Below, piece after piece: positions 12,188 to 21,046 of a DNA stretch of 33,570 bases. The stretch covers positions 1 through 33,570 of IMG/VR virus record IMGVR_UViG_3300045993_000458; one strand, given 5' to 3'. Below the pieces are notes generated by a model that saw only the letters and a program-made list of their open reading frames with translations, ran no database searches and was not told the origin of the DNA. Both the position numbers and the translations under genes were made by a program. Positions within the stretch are counted from its first letter, which is position 1. Each line of letters starts with the position of its first letter. Source of the DNA: a virus.

Positions 12188-12481
12188 TCATTTATCAAGC
12201 AATTGTCGAGACCTATCAACCCTGTGAATCATTGGCAAAGCCTGAAGCATCGTATCATTCCTGAACGATTCAATAGCGGCGGTTTGGCCCCTGTTAGTCC
12301 TGGCTATTTCAAGAAGTAATATAGGTTGCCACTCGTACACGCTACATTTGCGCTCTCTGGTTTCGGCGCCGGTTTGAGGATCAATCATGGCTATCTCAAC
12401 ATAAGCCCTGCACCGGTGCAGTTGGTTGTCTACGATGTGTTCGCATTTCTTACCTTCTGGGCAGTCCAGGATAATGTCCAT
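12188..12481 (-). CDS. Hypothetical protein before the holin
   Basis: A 97-residue protein. The ATG at 12481 is chosen because it overlaps the stop of the fibre gene (TGATG), the coupling seen across this operon; a longer frame would overlap that gene by 46 nt. The N-terminus carries cysteines and a histidine (DCPEGKKCEHIVDNQLHRC, then KCSVYEW), suggestive of a metal-binding or disulfide-linked domain. The rest is helical and basic. Some phages have small conserved genes of this kind between tail and lysis genes. Not recognised. Confidence 0.6.
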   Translation of the reverse strand: MDIILDCPEGKKCEHIVDNQLHRCRAYVEIAMIDPQTGAETRERKCSVYEWQPILLLEIARTNRGQTAAIESFRNDTMLQALPMIHRVDRSRQLLDK

Positions 12482-13461
12482 CAGTCTTTCCTGGCAATAA
12501 TGAAATCCATATACTTGGGAGCCCAATTGGCCGCGCCATCATTAACAGTTGTTGTCCCTGGGTGAACGTGAGGCACGCTCTCTCCCGTTGTTTGTACGCC
12601 GGTTGTGTTAGCCTGAACAACCGTAAAAGAACCCGCTCCAAAAGTCCCTGATGGCGTGTTAGGGCTAACATAATCATGCGTATGGCCTTGGTTTTCTACG
12701 TCGGTTGTAAAAGTGTGAACGTGAGAGGGTATCTTGTCGTTTAAAATCGGTGAATCCGTGCCGCCATGCCCGCCGCCAGCCGTTGAGACAACCCTCATCA
12801 TGTAATTGGCTAGCGTGGTGACTTGAGTAAATCCCAAAGGCGCTGCGGCTTGATAAAAAGCCATCACCGTACCGGATTGAATCAGCCCTGGCGAACTTTG
12901 CAAGGTATTGAATCCGTATGAAACAATACTTAATCCCCCATCCAGCGGCAACCCATCATTGACTTGGGTAACGGTCGTTATTCCATAGGCATAAGTGGAC
13001 GTTGTTATCGTTCCGTAAGCCGTGCCTGCGGCCACGATACACTTAGTGCGCCGGTATTTTGAAAGCACTTGGGTTTTGTCACCTACCATTGAAAACTGCG
13101 TGGCATTGATGAAAGTAGGCGTAAGTCCTGAAGCCACCCATTCGGATGGCGTTAATATGTCGGCATCAACATCATTAATGCCCTGGATGTTATCGTATTG
13201 ACGCAATAGCAAGGCGTTAGCGCCTAATAAAATTAATGTATAGGCTTTACCAACTGGCAACCATATCGGGCTGTCAGGCTCACCACGGGCGTTTAAAACG
13301 ATAGGATTAGTCTGCTCCACATTACCCGCTGACGTGGTGTAGGTCGTAGCTAGGGTACTCGTGCCGGCCAAATATACGCTGATCGTCCCGCCGATGAGCG
13401 GAAGGCCGTCATTATCCAGTGACTCGTCGTTCAGAACTGGGCTTAGTTTTACTGTAGGCAT
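12481..13461 (-). CDS. Collar-domain tail fibre protein
   Basis: A 326-residue virion protein. Residues 1-95 look like a tail-attachment domain (VKLSPVLNDESLDNDGLPL, GKAYTLILLGANALLL, YDNIQGIND). Residues 196-240 form a phage collar/receptor-binding type segment (SGTVMAFYQAAAPLGFTQV). The tip region is rich in HxH motifs: His247/249, His260/262 and His298/300. In T4 short fibres and lambda side fibres similar His pairs hold iron along the trimer axis. The end (NWAPKYMDFIIARKD) is typical of this class. It should be a trimeric fibre that contacts the host surface, a second adsorption protein besides the beta-helix tailspike. The start is well set off from the next gene. Confidence 0.85.
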   Translation of the reverse strand: MPTVKLSPVLNDESLDNDGLPLIGGTISVYLAGTSTLATTYTTSAGNVEQTNPIVLNARGEPDSPIWLPVGKAYTLILLGANALLLRQYDNIQGINDVDADILTPSEWVASGLTPTFINATQFSMVGDKTQVLSKYRRTKCIVAAGTAYGTITTSTYAYGITTVTQVNDGLPLDGGLSIVSYGFNTLQSSPGLIQSGTVMAFYQAAAPLGFTQVTTLANYMMRVVSTAGGGHGGTDSPILNDKIPSHVHTFTTDVENQGHTHDYVSPNTPSGTFGAGSFTVVQANTTGVQTTGESVPHVHPGTTTVNDGAANWAPKYMDFIIARKD

Positions 13462-13473
13462 GTTAATTCTCTA

Positions 13474-15381
13474 TCACTGAGGACGTGTTAAGTATTGAGA
13501 TAAACTCATAGCTGGTAAAAACTGATACTTGCTCACGTTATTGAGAAGCTTGTTAGTGCCTTTCTTTTTGGCCTGGTCGGATAACATGGCCGCAAATTCA
13601 GGGTCTTTAAAGGCTTTAGCCAATGTATTCCTAACGGCTAATTCTGGCTGGCTAAACAGAAGCTTACTAACGGGTTTCTCTACCAGCGTTTGAAACAACT
13701 TATTTCCGGCCCATGATTCAGGTAAGCCCATCGCGTTAAGGCTACCCGCTACCAAGTCATAGCCTAATAAATTCTGTGCGGTAGGTGAACCGATAGCACT
13801 CGCGTTAATATCGCTGCTAGAGCGGTTTCTTAATGTTCCCTGTAACCTTTCTAGCATATACTTGGCTTCAGGACTAACAGCTTTATCAAAGGTAGTAACG
13901 CCAGTTAAATCACCTGCTTTGTTTAATAGCTGATCTTTGTTTTCTAGCAATGTCTGAAAAGCATTGAGTTTCACATGCTCATTGCCTGTGTTTTTATAAT
14001 TAACATTTTCAGTATCTTTTAAGGCTTGAAATATATCAGATTGATTTAAGAGCTTACTGTGTTCGGCATAGCGAGCATTGGCTTCTTTTAAGTCTGGAAG
14101 TTCATTGTCGATTAGAGTCGACAAATCACTGATAACCCCGCCTCGACTATGCTTTAGCGTAGGCGATACGTTTATATTTTGTTGTGCTGATCGCATCCCT
14201 CTATATAAAGACTGTATATCACGGCCAGCAAATGAGCCAATCTGACTCGTGTCGTTAACGTCTGGTATACCTAAATCCCTGTATTCATTAGAAGCTATTT
14301 TTCTAGCTTCTGGTAATCCTGCCTGAGCGGCTTCTGTACCGAGTATCTTTTGCAATTCCGGGCTGTTCATAACTTCAGGTAAATTGTTATAAAGCCCTTC
14401 AGCGGCATTGCGCCTAACCTGTTCCGCTGCGGCCCTATCGGACGGATTCAGGATATATTTTTCAAGCGCGGCTAAAACGGCTGAATCCTGCGATTGCCTT
14501 AAATCAGTCATTGACGCTTTCATGCCTTGACCGTAAGGATCGCTAGATTGCATGGTACGCTGTAACGTACTAATACCCACATCTGATCCGGTGCTATTCG
14601 TTAATGCTTCGGCTAATGTCGGCTGATAGCCGGGTATTGTGCCAACATTCCCCTGTCTTATTTTATCGGCTAACGTATCGGCTGGATTCGTCGCGAATCG
14701 GTTGATAACGCTTCCTGCTGCACTCTTGGCAAAGTCATCACCCCAAACACGTGCAAGATTATTACCGGCTGTTAATGCAGTCGCGGCTGCTGGCAATGCT
14801 CCGCCCGCTATGCCACCAATAGCCGCATTAGCGAGACGACTTCCATTTGATGTAACGGGTTGTGTTGCGCCCAGAATAGCGCCGCTTCCGATTGAGGGGA
14901 TTAATCCTTGTGGCGCGGTTACTGATCGTCCTAATCCTGTTAACGCTTTACCAACTACCGGTATCGTGCTGGTAAAGTTCTTGAGGTAACTCCCTGGAAT
15001 AGCAACCATGCCGATATTACCGGCAACGTTTCCAGTGATACCACCTGCCGTATTCATCAATGGCGCGTCAAGTTGTGCTGCTTCGTCTATTGAATCTTGA
15101 CTGACAAAACCGGTTAACTGCCCTATGCCGCGCCCGGTATCATAAATTGATTTTCCAAAACCTGCTGCGGCATTTTGCCCGAATGACATACCTTCTGTGG
15201 GGTCGTTAGCGAAAGTCTGTGTTGCGCCCATTTTTGGGATGTCAGTATTTCCAATAATTGAATCTTTAGCTTCCTTTGAAATAGCATCCTTATAAGCCGA
15301 TGCAACCGTGTTAAATTCTTCAGTCCCGCGCTTATCCTTATTCTTAACTATCCAGGCTGCATATTGTTCGGAAGTTGCCAT
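13474..15381 (-). CDS. Ejection (DNA injection) protein, gp16-like
   Basis: A 635-residue virion protein. It begins MATSEQYAAWIVKNKDKRGT, an N-terminus common among internal virion proteins of podoviruses and other phages. Residues 60-215 are rich in Gly and Ala with hydrophobic helices (TAGGITGNVAGNIGMVAIPG, LANAAIGGIAGGALPAAATA), suited for membrane insertion; the rest is helical. P22 gp16 (609 residues) sits last of three ejection genes, as here, and helps DNA cross the inner membrane. Its ATG overlaps the previous stop (TAATG). Identity rests on length, composition and position. Confidence 0.75.
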   Translation of the reverse strand: MATSEQYAAWIVKNKDKRGTEEFNTVASAYKDAISKEAKDSIIGNTDIPKMGATQTFANDPTEGMSFGQNAAAGFGKSIYDTGRGIGQLTGFVSQDSIDEAAQLDAPLMNTAGGITGNVAGNIGMVAIPGSYLKNFTSTIPVVGKALTGLGRSVTAPQGLIPSIGSGAILGATQPVTSNGSRLANAAIGGIAGGALPAAATALTAGNNLARVWGDDFAKSAAGSVINRFATNPADTLADKIRQGNVGTIPGYQPTLAEALTNSTGSDVGISTLQRTMQSSDPYGQGMKASMTDLRQSQDSAVLAALEKYILNPSDRAAAEQVRRNAAEGLYNNLPEVMNSPELQKILGTEAAQAGLPEARKIASNEYRDLGIPDVNDTSQIGSFAGRDIQSLYRGMRSAQQNINVSPTLKHSRGGVISDLSTLIDNELPDLKEANARYAEHSKLLNQSDIFQALKDTENVNYKNTGNEHVKLNAFQTLLENKDQLLNKAGDLTGVTTFDKAVSPEAKYMLERLQGTLRNRSSSDINASAIGSPTAQNLLGYDLVAGSLNAMGLPESWAGNKLFQTLVEKPVSKLLFSQPELAVRNTLAKAFKDPEFAAMLSDQAKKKGTNKLLNNVSKYQFLPAMSLSQYLTRPQ

Positions 15382-16946
15382 TATTCACCCCGCAGAATTG
15401 CTTCAGCTTTAGAATGTAAATCGTTTTTTCCATCATTCTTGGGCTTGCTTGGTTGCTCTCCGGCTCTTACCCTTGCGGAGTCTAAGTTATCTTGTAAAAC
15501 CTGGATATATTCATTAAGCGCTGCTTTAAATTCGTCTTCTGTTTGAGATGTGTCAAGTCTCGCTTTAGCTTGTGTTGCTTTCTCTCCTTCTATTTCAGTT
15601 ATTTGACCACCACCCTTTAATCCCTTGTAAGCGTCCAAAAATGTTGAACCTTTTATTTGATCCATTAATACCTTAAAGTTAGCTTCTGGCGTTCCTCTGC
15701 TTATCTTAAGTGGCAATGCTCCATAAGCACTGGGCCATCCCACGACTCCAGACATTCCTTTATGATCTCTGGCTTGTTCTAATTTATTGATTAAATAATT
15801 CGTTTCTTTTGTTACGCTTGGTAAATCTTCACGGGATTTAAGTTTTGTTTTTTCCTCTTCCTTGCGTGTTGCTTCATTTACAGCAATATCGCTTTTTTGG
15901 GCGGCTTCTTTTATATTAATATCGCTTTCAATCTGCTTTTTCTCTTGTGTTGACTGGCTTTGTAACCGGCCTGTCGTCGGTGTAGTCTGCTGCGTAGCGC
16001 CTTGGCTTCTTAATACCGGGTTTTCCTGTAACAAGATAGCGCCAGAAATGACATGCCTAACATTAGGATTATTCATATCAAGTGGCTGATTAGGGTCAAT
16101 GCTTAGCCTTTTAGCCGCCGTTGCGATTAATGCGTCGGTTTGGTTTTCATTTCGAGGTGCATATCGGCTTATAATCTTTGTCAGCGTGTTATCGCCTTTT
16201 TGTCCATACTCTAAAAGTAGGTTATCGATGGCCTTTAGCCCTGCTTCTGGTGTGTCATACGCTTGAAATCCGGTACTGGCTCCCGGTGGTCTGATATTTC
16301 CAGGATTATTGTCATAGCCGGTTGTCGGTGCCGCATTGGTTTGAGGCTGCTGTCCGGTCAATTCTGCGCCAGTATAATGCCCTGTTCTACCGTTAACCTC
16401 TTGCGAGTAAATATTATTACGCGCCCTTGCGCCAGCAATAGCGCCTTGAAGATTAGGATCATCAGTAGCCTTAACTATCGGCTTTCCATTAGCATCAAAG
16501 GCGGGTGTATAAGTTCCTGATTGCTGATCAAAAGTCTGTATTCCACCACCGACACCTAATGCCTGAAAATGGTTCTTTAAATCCCCCTTTCCTGGATCCC
16601 AAGAAGCAAACATTTTTGCGTGTTCATAACTTGGGGGTGCCGTTGCTATTTCAGGTCTTCCCGTAATTCTTGCAATGTCAGGTTGCATGATCTTAACGGC
16701 TCTTTCAAATGCAGACATAAATTCTGGTGATCCTTCTGGGCCTGCCCTATTTCCTGCGGCTATTGCTTCCCTGGAAGCTTGCGCTATTACATTTTGTATT
16801 TTAATCTCGTCAGAGACATTCGGCGCTTTTGGCTGCTGCGCTTGCTGTAGCTTGTAATCAAGCAAGCTCCGTTTAGAATCAGACTCGGCAATATCAGAGT
16901 GCATTTTAACGCTATCAAGATAACGGGGTGGGGCTAAAAATGGCAT
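15381..16946 (-). CDS. Ejection protein with lysozyme-like (transglycosylase-type) domain
   Basis: A 521-residue virion protein. The N-terminal half is helical, Gln/Ala rich. Residues about 208-305 hold a recognisable phage domain: NNPGNIRPPGASTGFQAY, then EAGLKAIDNLLLEYG, LTKIISRYAPRNENQTDA and ISGAILLQENP, an arrangement known from phage structural proteins with a lysozyme-like fold that can open peptidoglycan during entry. A Gln/Glu/Lys helix and a helical C-terminal domain follow. It corresponds in place to P22 gp20. Neighbouring ejection genes on both sides support a role in passing DNA through the periplasm. Enzymatic activity is probable but not shown. Confidence 0.75.
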   Translation of the reverse strand: MPFLAPPRYLDSVKMHSDIAESDSKRSLLDYKLQQAQQPKAPNVSDEIKIQNVIAQASREAIAAGNRAGPEGSPEFMSAFERAVKIMQPDIARITGRPEIATAPPSYEHAKMFASWDPGKGDLKNHFQALGVGGGIQTFDQQSGTYTPAFDANGKPIVKATDDPNLQGAIAGARARNNIYSQEVNGRTGHYTGAELTGQQPQTNAAPTTGYDNNPGNIRPPGASTGFQAYDTPEAGLKAIDNLLLEYGQKGDNTLTKIISRYAPRNENQTDALIATAAKRLSIDPNQPLDMNNPNVRHVISGAILLQENPVLRSQGATQQTTPTTGRLQSQSTQEKKQIESDINIKEAAQKSDIAVNEATRKEEEKTKLKSREDLPSVTKETNYLINKLEQARDHKGMSGVVGWPSAYGALPLKISRGTPEANFKVLMDQIKGSTFLDAYKGLKGGGQITEIEGEKATQAKARLDTSQTEDEFKAALNEYIQVLQDNLDSARVRAGEQPSKPKNDGKNDLHSKAEAILRGE

Positions 16947-16951
16947 GGTTA

Positions 16952-17797
16952 TTATCCACTTGAATATTTTGGCAAATAAGCATCAAGCGCATTATTTGTC
17001 GTGTTGTTAAGATTAGTATTTCCCCCGCTGTTGGCATTGGGGTTAAACACATTATTTGCATACGATTGAACTTTTGGAGTGCCAACAAAATCATTTACAG
17101 CTCCTCCGATAGCATTATTCATTCCTTGCTGAATAGCAGAATTATCCTGAGTAAGATTCATCTGAGTATTAGCATTTCCTGTCATCGCGCCAGCAATGGC
17201 ATTGTTCGCATTAAAGATATTGGTTCCTTGGTTCTGACCTGCGGTAAATCCACGTCCAGTAATAGCATCTAAATTACTAATACGGGTTTGATGGCGTGAA
17301 AATGCGGATTGATAGGCTTGTTGCGCCCTGTCCCAAGCCGACTGATAACCTTGTGATGCTACGCCTTGTTGGTATGTCGAGGTGGCTTTTAATTGCTTAC
17401 CTGATAACAAGCCGCCACGCGCCGCCGCCTGATTGTCTAAGCCTTGCTGGCCTTGCTGTAGTGCGAATTGATAGCCCGGTGTGGCCTGCAAGTCCTGAAG
17501 CGAATTAACCATAGGCGTATAGCCTGGGTCTTGCTTGTATTGATCCATGCCATAGGGATTAGAAACTAGATCATTAAGCTGAGTATTTGCTGCTATCCCA
17601 GAATCATAATAAGGCTGAAGTAATTGGTTTTCCTGGTTTTGCGCCTTATTCATCCCGCTCGTAATCCGCCACGTATTTTCCATACTGGTTTTACCAGCTT
17701 TGGAATTTGCGCTTTTTCCTGCTTGTGAGCTAGCTACTGCGGTTCCGATAGTTGCAGCTGCGCCGATAGCCGCAGCACTAATGGCCGCAGCGATCAC
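16952..17797 (-). CDS. DNA transfer/ejection protein, gp7-like
   Basis: A 281-residue protein with a GTG start at 17797 directly behind a GGGAGGT ribosome site that lies in the end of a 22-codon frame. The first 25 residues (MIAAAISAAAIGAAATIGTA) are a membrane-like Ala/Ile helix. Then come QNQENQLLQPYYDSGIAAN, a TPGYQFALQQGQQGLDNQAA segment and GLLSGKQLKATSTYQQGVA, the pattern of 'DNA transfer protein p32'/P22 gp7-type proteins. These are released from the virion early in infection to make the DNA channel. The Gln/Asn/Ala-rich C-terminus is flexible. Confidence 0.8.
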   Translation of the reverse strand: MIAAAISAAAIGAAATIGTAVASSQAGKSANSKAGKTSMENTWRITSGMNKAQNQENQLLQPYYDSGIAANTQLNDLVSNPYGMDQYKQDPGYTPMVNSLQDLQATPGYQFALQQGQQGLDNQAAARGGLLSGKQLKATSTYQQGVASQGYQSAWDRAQQAYQSAFSRHQTRISNLDAITGRGFTAGQNQGTNIFNANNAIAGAMTGNANTQMNLTQDNSAIQQGMNNAIGGAVNDFVGTPKVQSYANNVFNPNANSGGNTNLNNTTNNALDAYLPKYSSG

Positions 17798-17862
17798 ACA
17801 CCTCCCACGGATAACGCTTTTTTAAGCGCTTTCGCCGTCATCATTTTTTGTGTTGCTGTCAT
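17794..17862 (-). CDS. 22-residue micro-ORF coupled to the gp7-like gene
   Basis: MTATQKMMTAKALKKALSVG and two more residues are encoded from an ATG with AGGA about 8 nt upstream. Its stop overlaps the GTG start of the gp7-like gene and it contains that gene's ribosome site. The peptide is basic and could form an amphipathic helix. It may be a leader that couples translation to the upstream gene, or a small peptide in its own right. The overlap is direct evidence for coupling; a separate function is unproven. Confidence 0.4.
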   Translation of the reverse strand: MTATQKMMTAKALKKALSVGGV

Positions 17863-17889
17863 GTCTATTTTCCTGCTTTTAGGTACTTA

Positions 17890-18375
17890 CTAGGCGGCTT
17901 CTAAAAGCCCCTGTTCTTGCATGAGCCTATCGACCCACGTTATATTTCCAACACTAAACAACGCCGATTCAAGTTCATCAATAGCGGTTAAATTCGTCGC
18001 GTGTACGGTCGTAAAAGTACAGTTTTTATGAGCATAGCCAATTTTCTTTAAACCGGCCCTTGCGTTAAATATGGCCGGTGCTTGTAACCGTTTTATACCG
18101 TCATCAGTCATCACTGATAAATCGCCCTGCGACAAGATACAAATATGATCTTCAAGGTGTATTTTACCTGTCAATACGACCCCTTCCGGTATAAATAACT
18201 CCCTTGCATACATCCCGCCATGAACTTCGTGGCGTACTGGCAAATCGTCGGCTATGTTGTCCATCGTGTTCAGAATTATCCACTCAATAATCTCTATTTT
18301 TTGCCGGTTTGTATAGAGGCTTAAATCAATGCCGGTTGTATCGGCCAGCATCGGGAAATTAAAAATAACGTCCAT
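17890..18375 (-). CDS. Cupin-like phage protein
   Basis: A 161-residue protein with ATG at 18375 overlapping the preceding stop (TGATG). The middle (ARELFIPEGVVLTGKIHLED, ICILSQGDLSVMTDDGIKRL, GLKKIGYAHKNCTFTTVHAT) follows a cupin pattern of beta strands with GKIH...H and a late histidine. Such proteins are regular members of phage tail regions of Gram-negative hosts, with no known reaction. A metal or small-molecule site is possible through His and Glu residues. It could be a virion part or a lysogenic accessory. The gene lies between fibre-like genes and the ejection set. Confidence 0.65.
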   Translation of the reverse strand: MDVIFNFPMLADTTGIDLSLYTNRQKIEIIEWIILNTMDNIADDLPVRHEVHGGMYARELFIPEGVVLTGKIHLEDHICILSQGDLSVMTDDGIKRLQAPAIFNARAGLKKIGYAHKNCTFTTVHATNLTAIDELESALFSVGNITWVDRLMQEQGLLEAA

Positions 18376-19199
18376 CAATTAAACACCAAGAAATTAACCC
18401 GTGTTTCGGCGGTTGCCGCCGCGTTAGCATGTAACGTGAAACTCCCTGAGCCGGCAACGGCCTGAACAGAAGTTAACGTGGCATCATTGGTGCCGACCGT
18501 GCAAATAATGATAGAGGTAGCCGCTACCAGCGAGTTAGTCACCACCAGCGAGGTAGCTGAAGCTGCAAAATTAACGGTTCCAGTGGTTTTGTTGATCGTT
18601 TGTGCGCCAACCGTCCCACCTGCCGTTACTGTTTTGGCAAACTGCATATCCCCGGCAATATAGTTTTGCGCGGTGCCATCCATGTACAAGTTATAACGAC
18701 CCGCTGCGGCGGCTATTGATCCCCTAAAGCCATAATTGCTAGCGGCCCCCGTTAACGTGTTTAATGCCGCAAATCCAGCTTGTGCGGTTACGGTTGAGCC
18801 ACTTCCAATGGTTCCCTGACTCGCCGCGTAATGGACTAAAGACGCACAGGTAAACGAGGTCGCTTGTGTGGCTAGCGTAGTTCTAAAACCATAACCCGTA
18901 GCGGTTACATCAGATTGCACTGTGGCCCCTTGATAAACGCCGTAACTGGTAGTCGCACCAGTAATCTGTCCGCCTATATTCATATTGATGGCGGCTGACG
19001 TTCCGGTATTAAAGCCAAATAAACCAGTAGGGCCAATGGCAAAACGACTGCCTGAGTTAGTCGCAATATTAACGGTGTTGGCTGCGGATAAATACAGCCC
19101 GTTAGTGGGTACTGTCGACGAATTGGGAATAAAACTGTGTGCCGTTACAGCCGTTCCTGCTAAATAGCTTGCATCGATTTCAAATGCGGAATTACTCAT
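18375..19199 (-). CDS. Repetitive phage structural (fibre-like) protein
   Basis: A 274-residue protein very rich in Ala, Thr, Gly and Ser with regular beta-type repeats (TNGLYLSAANTVNIATNSG, YGVYQGATVQSDVTATGYGF), typical of trimeric fibre shafts and phage tail structural proteins. Tandem similar units of about 25-35 residues run through the middle. There is a good GGAG ribosome site 8 nt before the ATG; the region CTCC-TTT-GGAG could form a small hairpin that hides it. It lies between the leucine-rich repeat protein and the cupin. Not assigned to a known family beyond composition. Confidence 0.65.
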   Translation of the reverse strand: MSNSAFEIDASYLAGTAVTAHSFIPNSSTVPTNGLYLSAANTVNIATNSGSRFAIGPTGLFGFNTGTSAAINMNIGGQITGATTSYGVYQGATVQSDVTATGYGFRTTLATQATSFTCASLVHYAASQGTIGSGSTVTAQAGFAALNTLTGAASNYGFRGSIAAAAGRYNLYMDGTAQNYIAGDMQFAKTVTAGGTVGAQTINKTTGTVNFAASATSLVVTNSLVAATSIIICTVGTNDATLTSVQAVAGSGSFTLHANAAATAETRVNFLVFN

Positions 19200-19240
19200 G
19201 ATTTTTTCTCCAAAGGAGGTGTTAATAATTTCATCATCTT

Positions 19241-21046
19241 CTAGCCTGTGACCGTCCAGCCTTTTTGCAAAGCCAAGCCGGTATTTAGTAACCTATAAGC
19301 AAATGTCGCTGTTCCTGAGCCGGTCATTTTTTTATCTAGCACTACGCTGACATTAGTGTTAACGGTAACGACCAAGGCGCGATACAAAATTGTGCCGCTG
19401 CCATCAGTAGTTAAGGCTATGGCTGCGCCCCCTGCGGTTAGCGAGACCTGGAAGGTATCTGTGGCCGCACCGACAACATAATAGGGCGTATAGGTATCAA
19501 TGCCCGTGGTAGTCACTATTGTTTTAAACGAAACTAAATCACCATTGGACAAGCCGTGTGCGGTTGCCGTAACGGTATCGCCTGAGTCCTGTAATGTACA
19601 GGCTAATGCGGTAGTTAAAGGGCTTCCAGTTCCGGTGACTTGCATGCCTGCAACAATGCCAGTTGTTGAGGCCATTGTGATCGTAGCCGATCCAGCCGTT
19701 GAGGTTCCTGATTTACTAATAGGTGAGGCAGCGCCCCAGTTATTAGAAATAGTTAAGGTCTGTGCTCCTGCCGCCGTACCAATATTAGTTATGATGGATT
19801 CAATGGCATTTTGGCTTAGTTTGCAGTTTGTATAACTGATGGTGTATTTACTTCCACTAAGGGCTCCTGCTGATAATGAAAATGTAGAAAATGTCGTACC
19901 ACCGAAAATAGAGCTAAAGATATTCCCTGCTGCTGTATTTAACAAAGGTATTGTTTGCAGACTGTAACATCCATAAAACATGTTGCTAAAATCGGTGCCT
20001 GCTGCGGTATTTAACAAAGGTATCGTTTGCAGGATATAACAGTTATAGAACATGCTGTTAAAATTAGTTCCTGCTGCGGTATTAATAAATGATATAGACT
20101 GCAAGCTATAACAGTTATAGAACATGCTGCTAAAATTAGTGCTAGCGCCGGTATTAATCAACGGTATTGTTTGCAGACTGTAACATCCATAAAACATGTT
20201 GCTAAAATCGGTGCCTGCTGCGGTATTTAATAAAGGTATCGTTTGCAGGCTGTAACATCCATAAAACATAGATGAAAAAGCATTAGCTGTACCGCCTGCC
20301 GTATTTAATAACGGTATCGTTTTTAAGCTGTAACAACTATTAAACATATTTACGAAATTAGTGCCAAATGCTGTGTTTAGCGGCGGTATTGATTGTAATT
20401 TGGAACAAAGACCAAACATCATGTTGAAATTAGTACCTGCTGCCGTGTCAAGCAACGGTATCGACTGCAAGCTATAACAGTTATAGAATATATAGCCAAA
20501 TGAACTTACCAAATTTGAGTATAAACATATTTGCTCCAAAACTGATAAACGAATATTTGTTGATGCTGATCCTGCGGTAGCTACACCAATTAACAGACTT
20601 GATAAACTTGATCCTGCTATAGCAATATCCAAAAATCCGCTAGCATATTTCTGTAACCCCGTTTGGTTATGAATTTTATGCAAATTTAACGTGGTTAGAT
20701 TCTGCCCTGCTTGGGGTGTCACTGTAACAATTGCCTGTTTATAGCCTCGACTGCAATCTGTTCCTGTTAATGCGGAATTGCTGTAATCAAATATATGATT
20801 AGCCGTAACGCCACTTGAGAAATTCTCAGTGAGTCCATCGCCCCAATTTACCGTGTAATTTCCAGCGGCGTTTAATGCTAGAAAATTAGAATCTGGAAAA
20901 ACAGCATGAAGACCGACGAATTTCTGATCGCTGTCTGTTATTGTTGGCAACGCTAACCAATCGGAAGGGCGAACCCATGAAGATGTTGATCTTATCGGAT
21001 AGGTTCTATCCGCTATTTTAGATTGCGCTAGCGTACGGCTGCTCAT
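19241..21046 (-). CDS. Virion protein with DUF285/BspA-type leucine-rich repeats
   Basis: A 601-residue protein. Residues 40-90 hold an immunoglobulin-like or PKD-like piece (NYTVNWGDGLTENFSSG). Residues about 187-385 form eight repeats of 24-26 residues of the type NTAAGTDFSNMFYGCYSLQT-IPLL, the DUF285/BspA leucine-rich repeat known from surface proteins of bacteria and mycoplasmas, with the MF..C.SLQ.IP core. The C-terminal 200 residues are Ala/Thr/Gly rich beta domains with AGMQVTGTG-type strands. The gene lies in the tail region and overlaps the preceding stop, so it is likely a host- or environment-binding decoration. Repeats are nearly identical in DNA, so unit number could change. Confidence 0.8.
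   Translation of the reverse strand: MSSRTLAQSKIADRTYPIRSTSSWVRPSDWLALPTITDSDQKFVGLHAVFPDSNFLALNAAGNYTVNWGDGLTENFSSGVTANHIFDYSNSALTGTDCSRGYKQAIVTVTPQAGQNLTTLNLHKIHNQTGLQKYASGFLDIAIAGSSLSSLLIGVATAGSASTNIRLSVLEQICLYSNLVSSFGYIFYNCYSLQSIPLLDTAAGTNFNMMFGLCSKLQSIPPLNTAFGTNFVNMFNSCYSLKTIPLLNTAGGTANAFSSMFYGCYSLQTIPLLNTAAGTDFSNMFYGCYSLQTIPLINTGASTNFSSMFYNCYSLQSISFINTAAGTNFNSMFYNCYILQTIPLLNTAAGTDFSNMFYGCYSLQTIPLLNTAAGNIFSSIFGGTTFSTFSLSAGALSGSKYTISYTNCKLSQNAIESIITNIGTAAGAQTLTISNNWGAASPISKSGTSTAGSATITMASTTGIVAGMQVTGTGSPLTTALACTLQDSGDTVTATAHGLSNGDLVSFKTIVTTTGIDTYTPYYVVGAATDTFQVSLTAGGAAIALTTDGSGTILYRALVVTVNTNVSVVLDKKMTGSGTATFAYRLLNTGLALQKGWTVTG
19947..20230 (-). repeat. Near-identical 72-nt LRR units; exact 68-nt pair 216 nt apart
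   Basis: Within the leucine-rich repeat gene the DNA segments 19947-20014 and 20163-20230 are identical over 68 bases and lie exactly three 72-nt units apart; the intervening units are similar. Identity beyond what protein selection demands, including silent positions, indicates recent duplication or gene conversion. Confidence 0.85.

Noticed and set aside
12149-12481. Endolysin in the lysis region
   Set aside because: The 97-residue protein next to the holin shows no lysozyme, amidase or peptidase motif.
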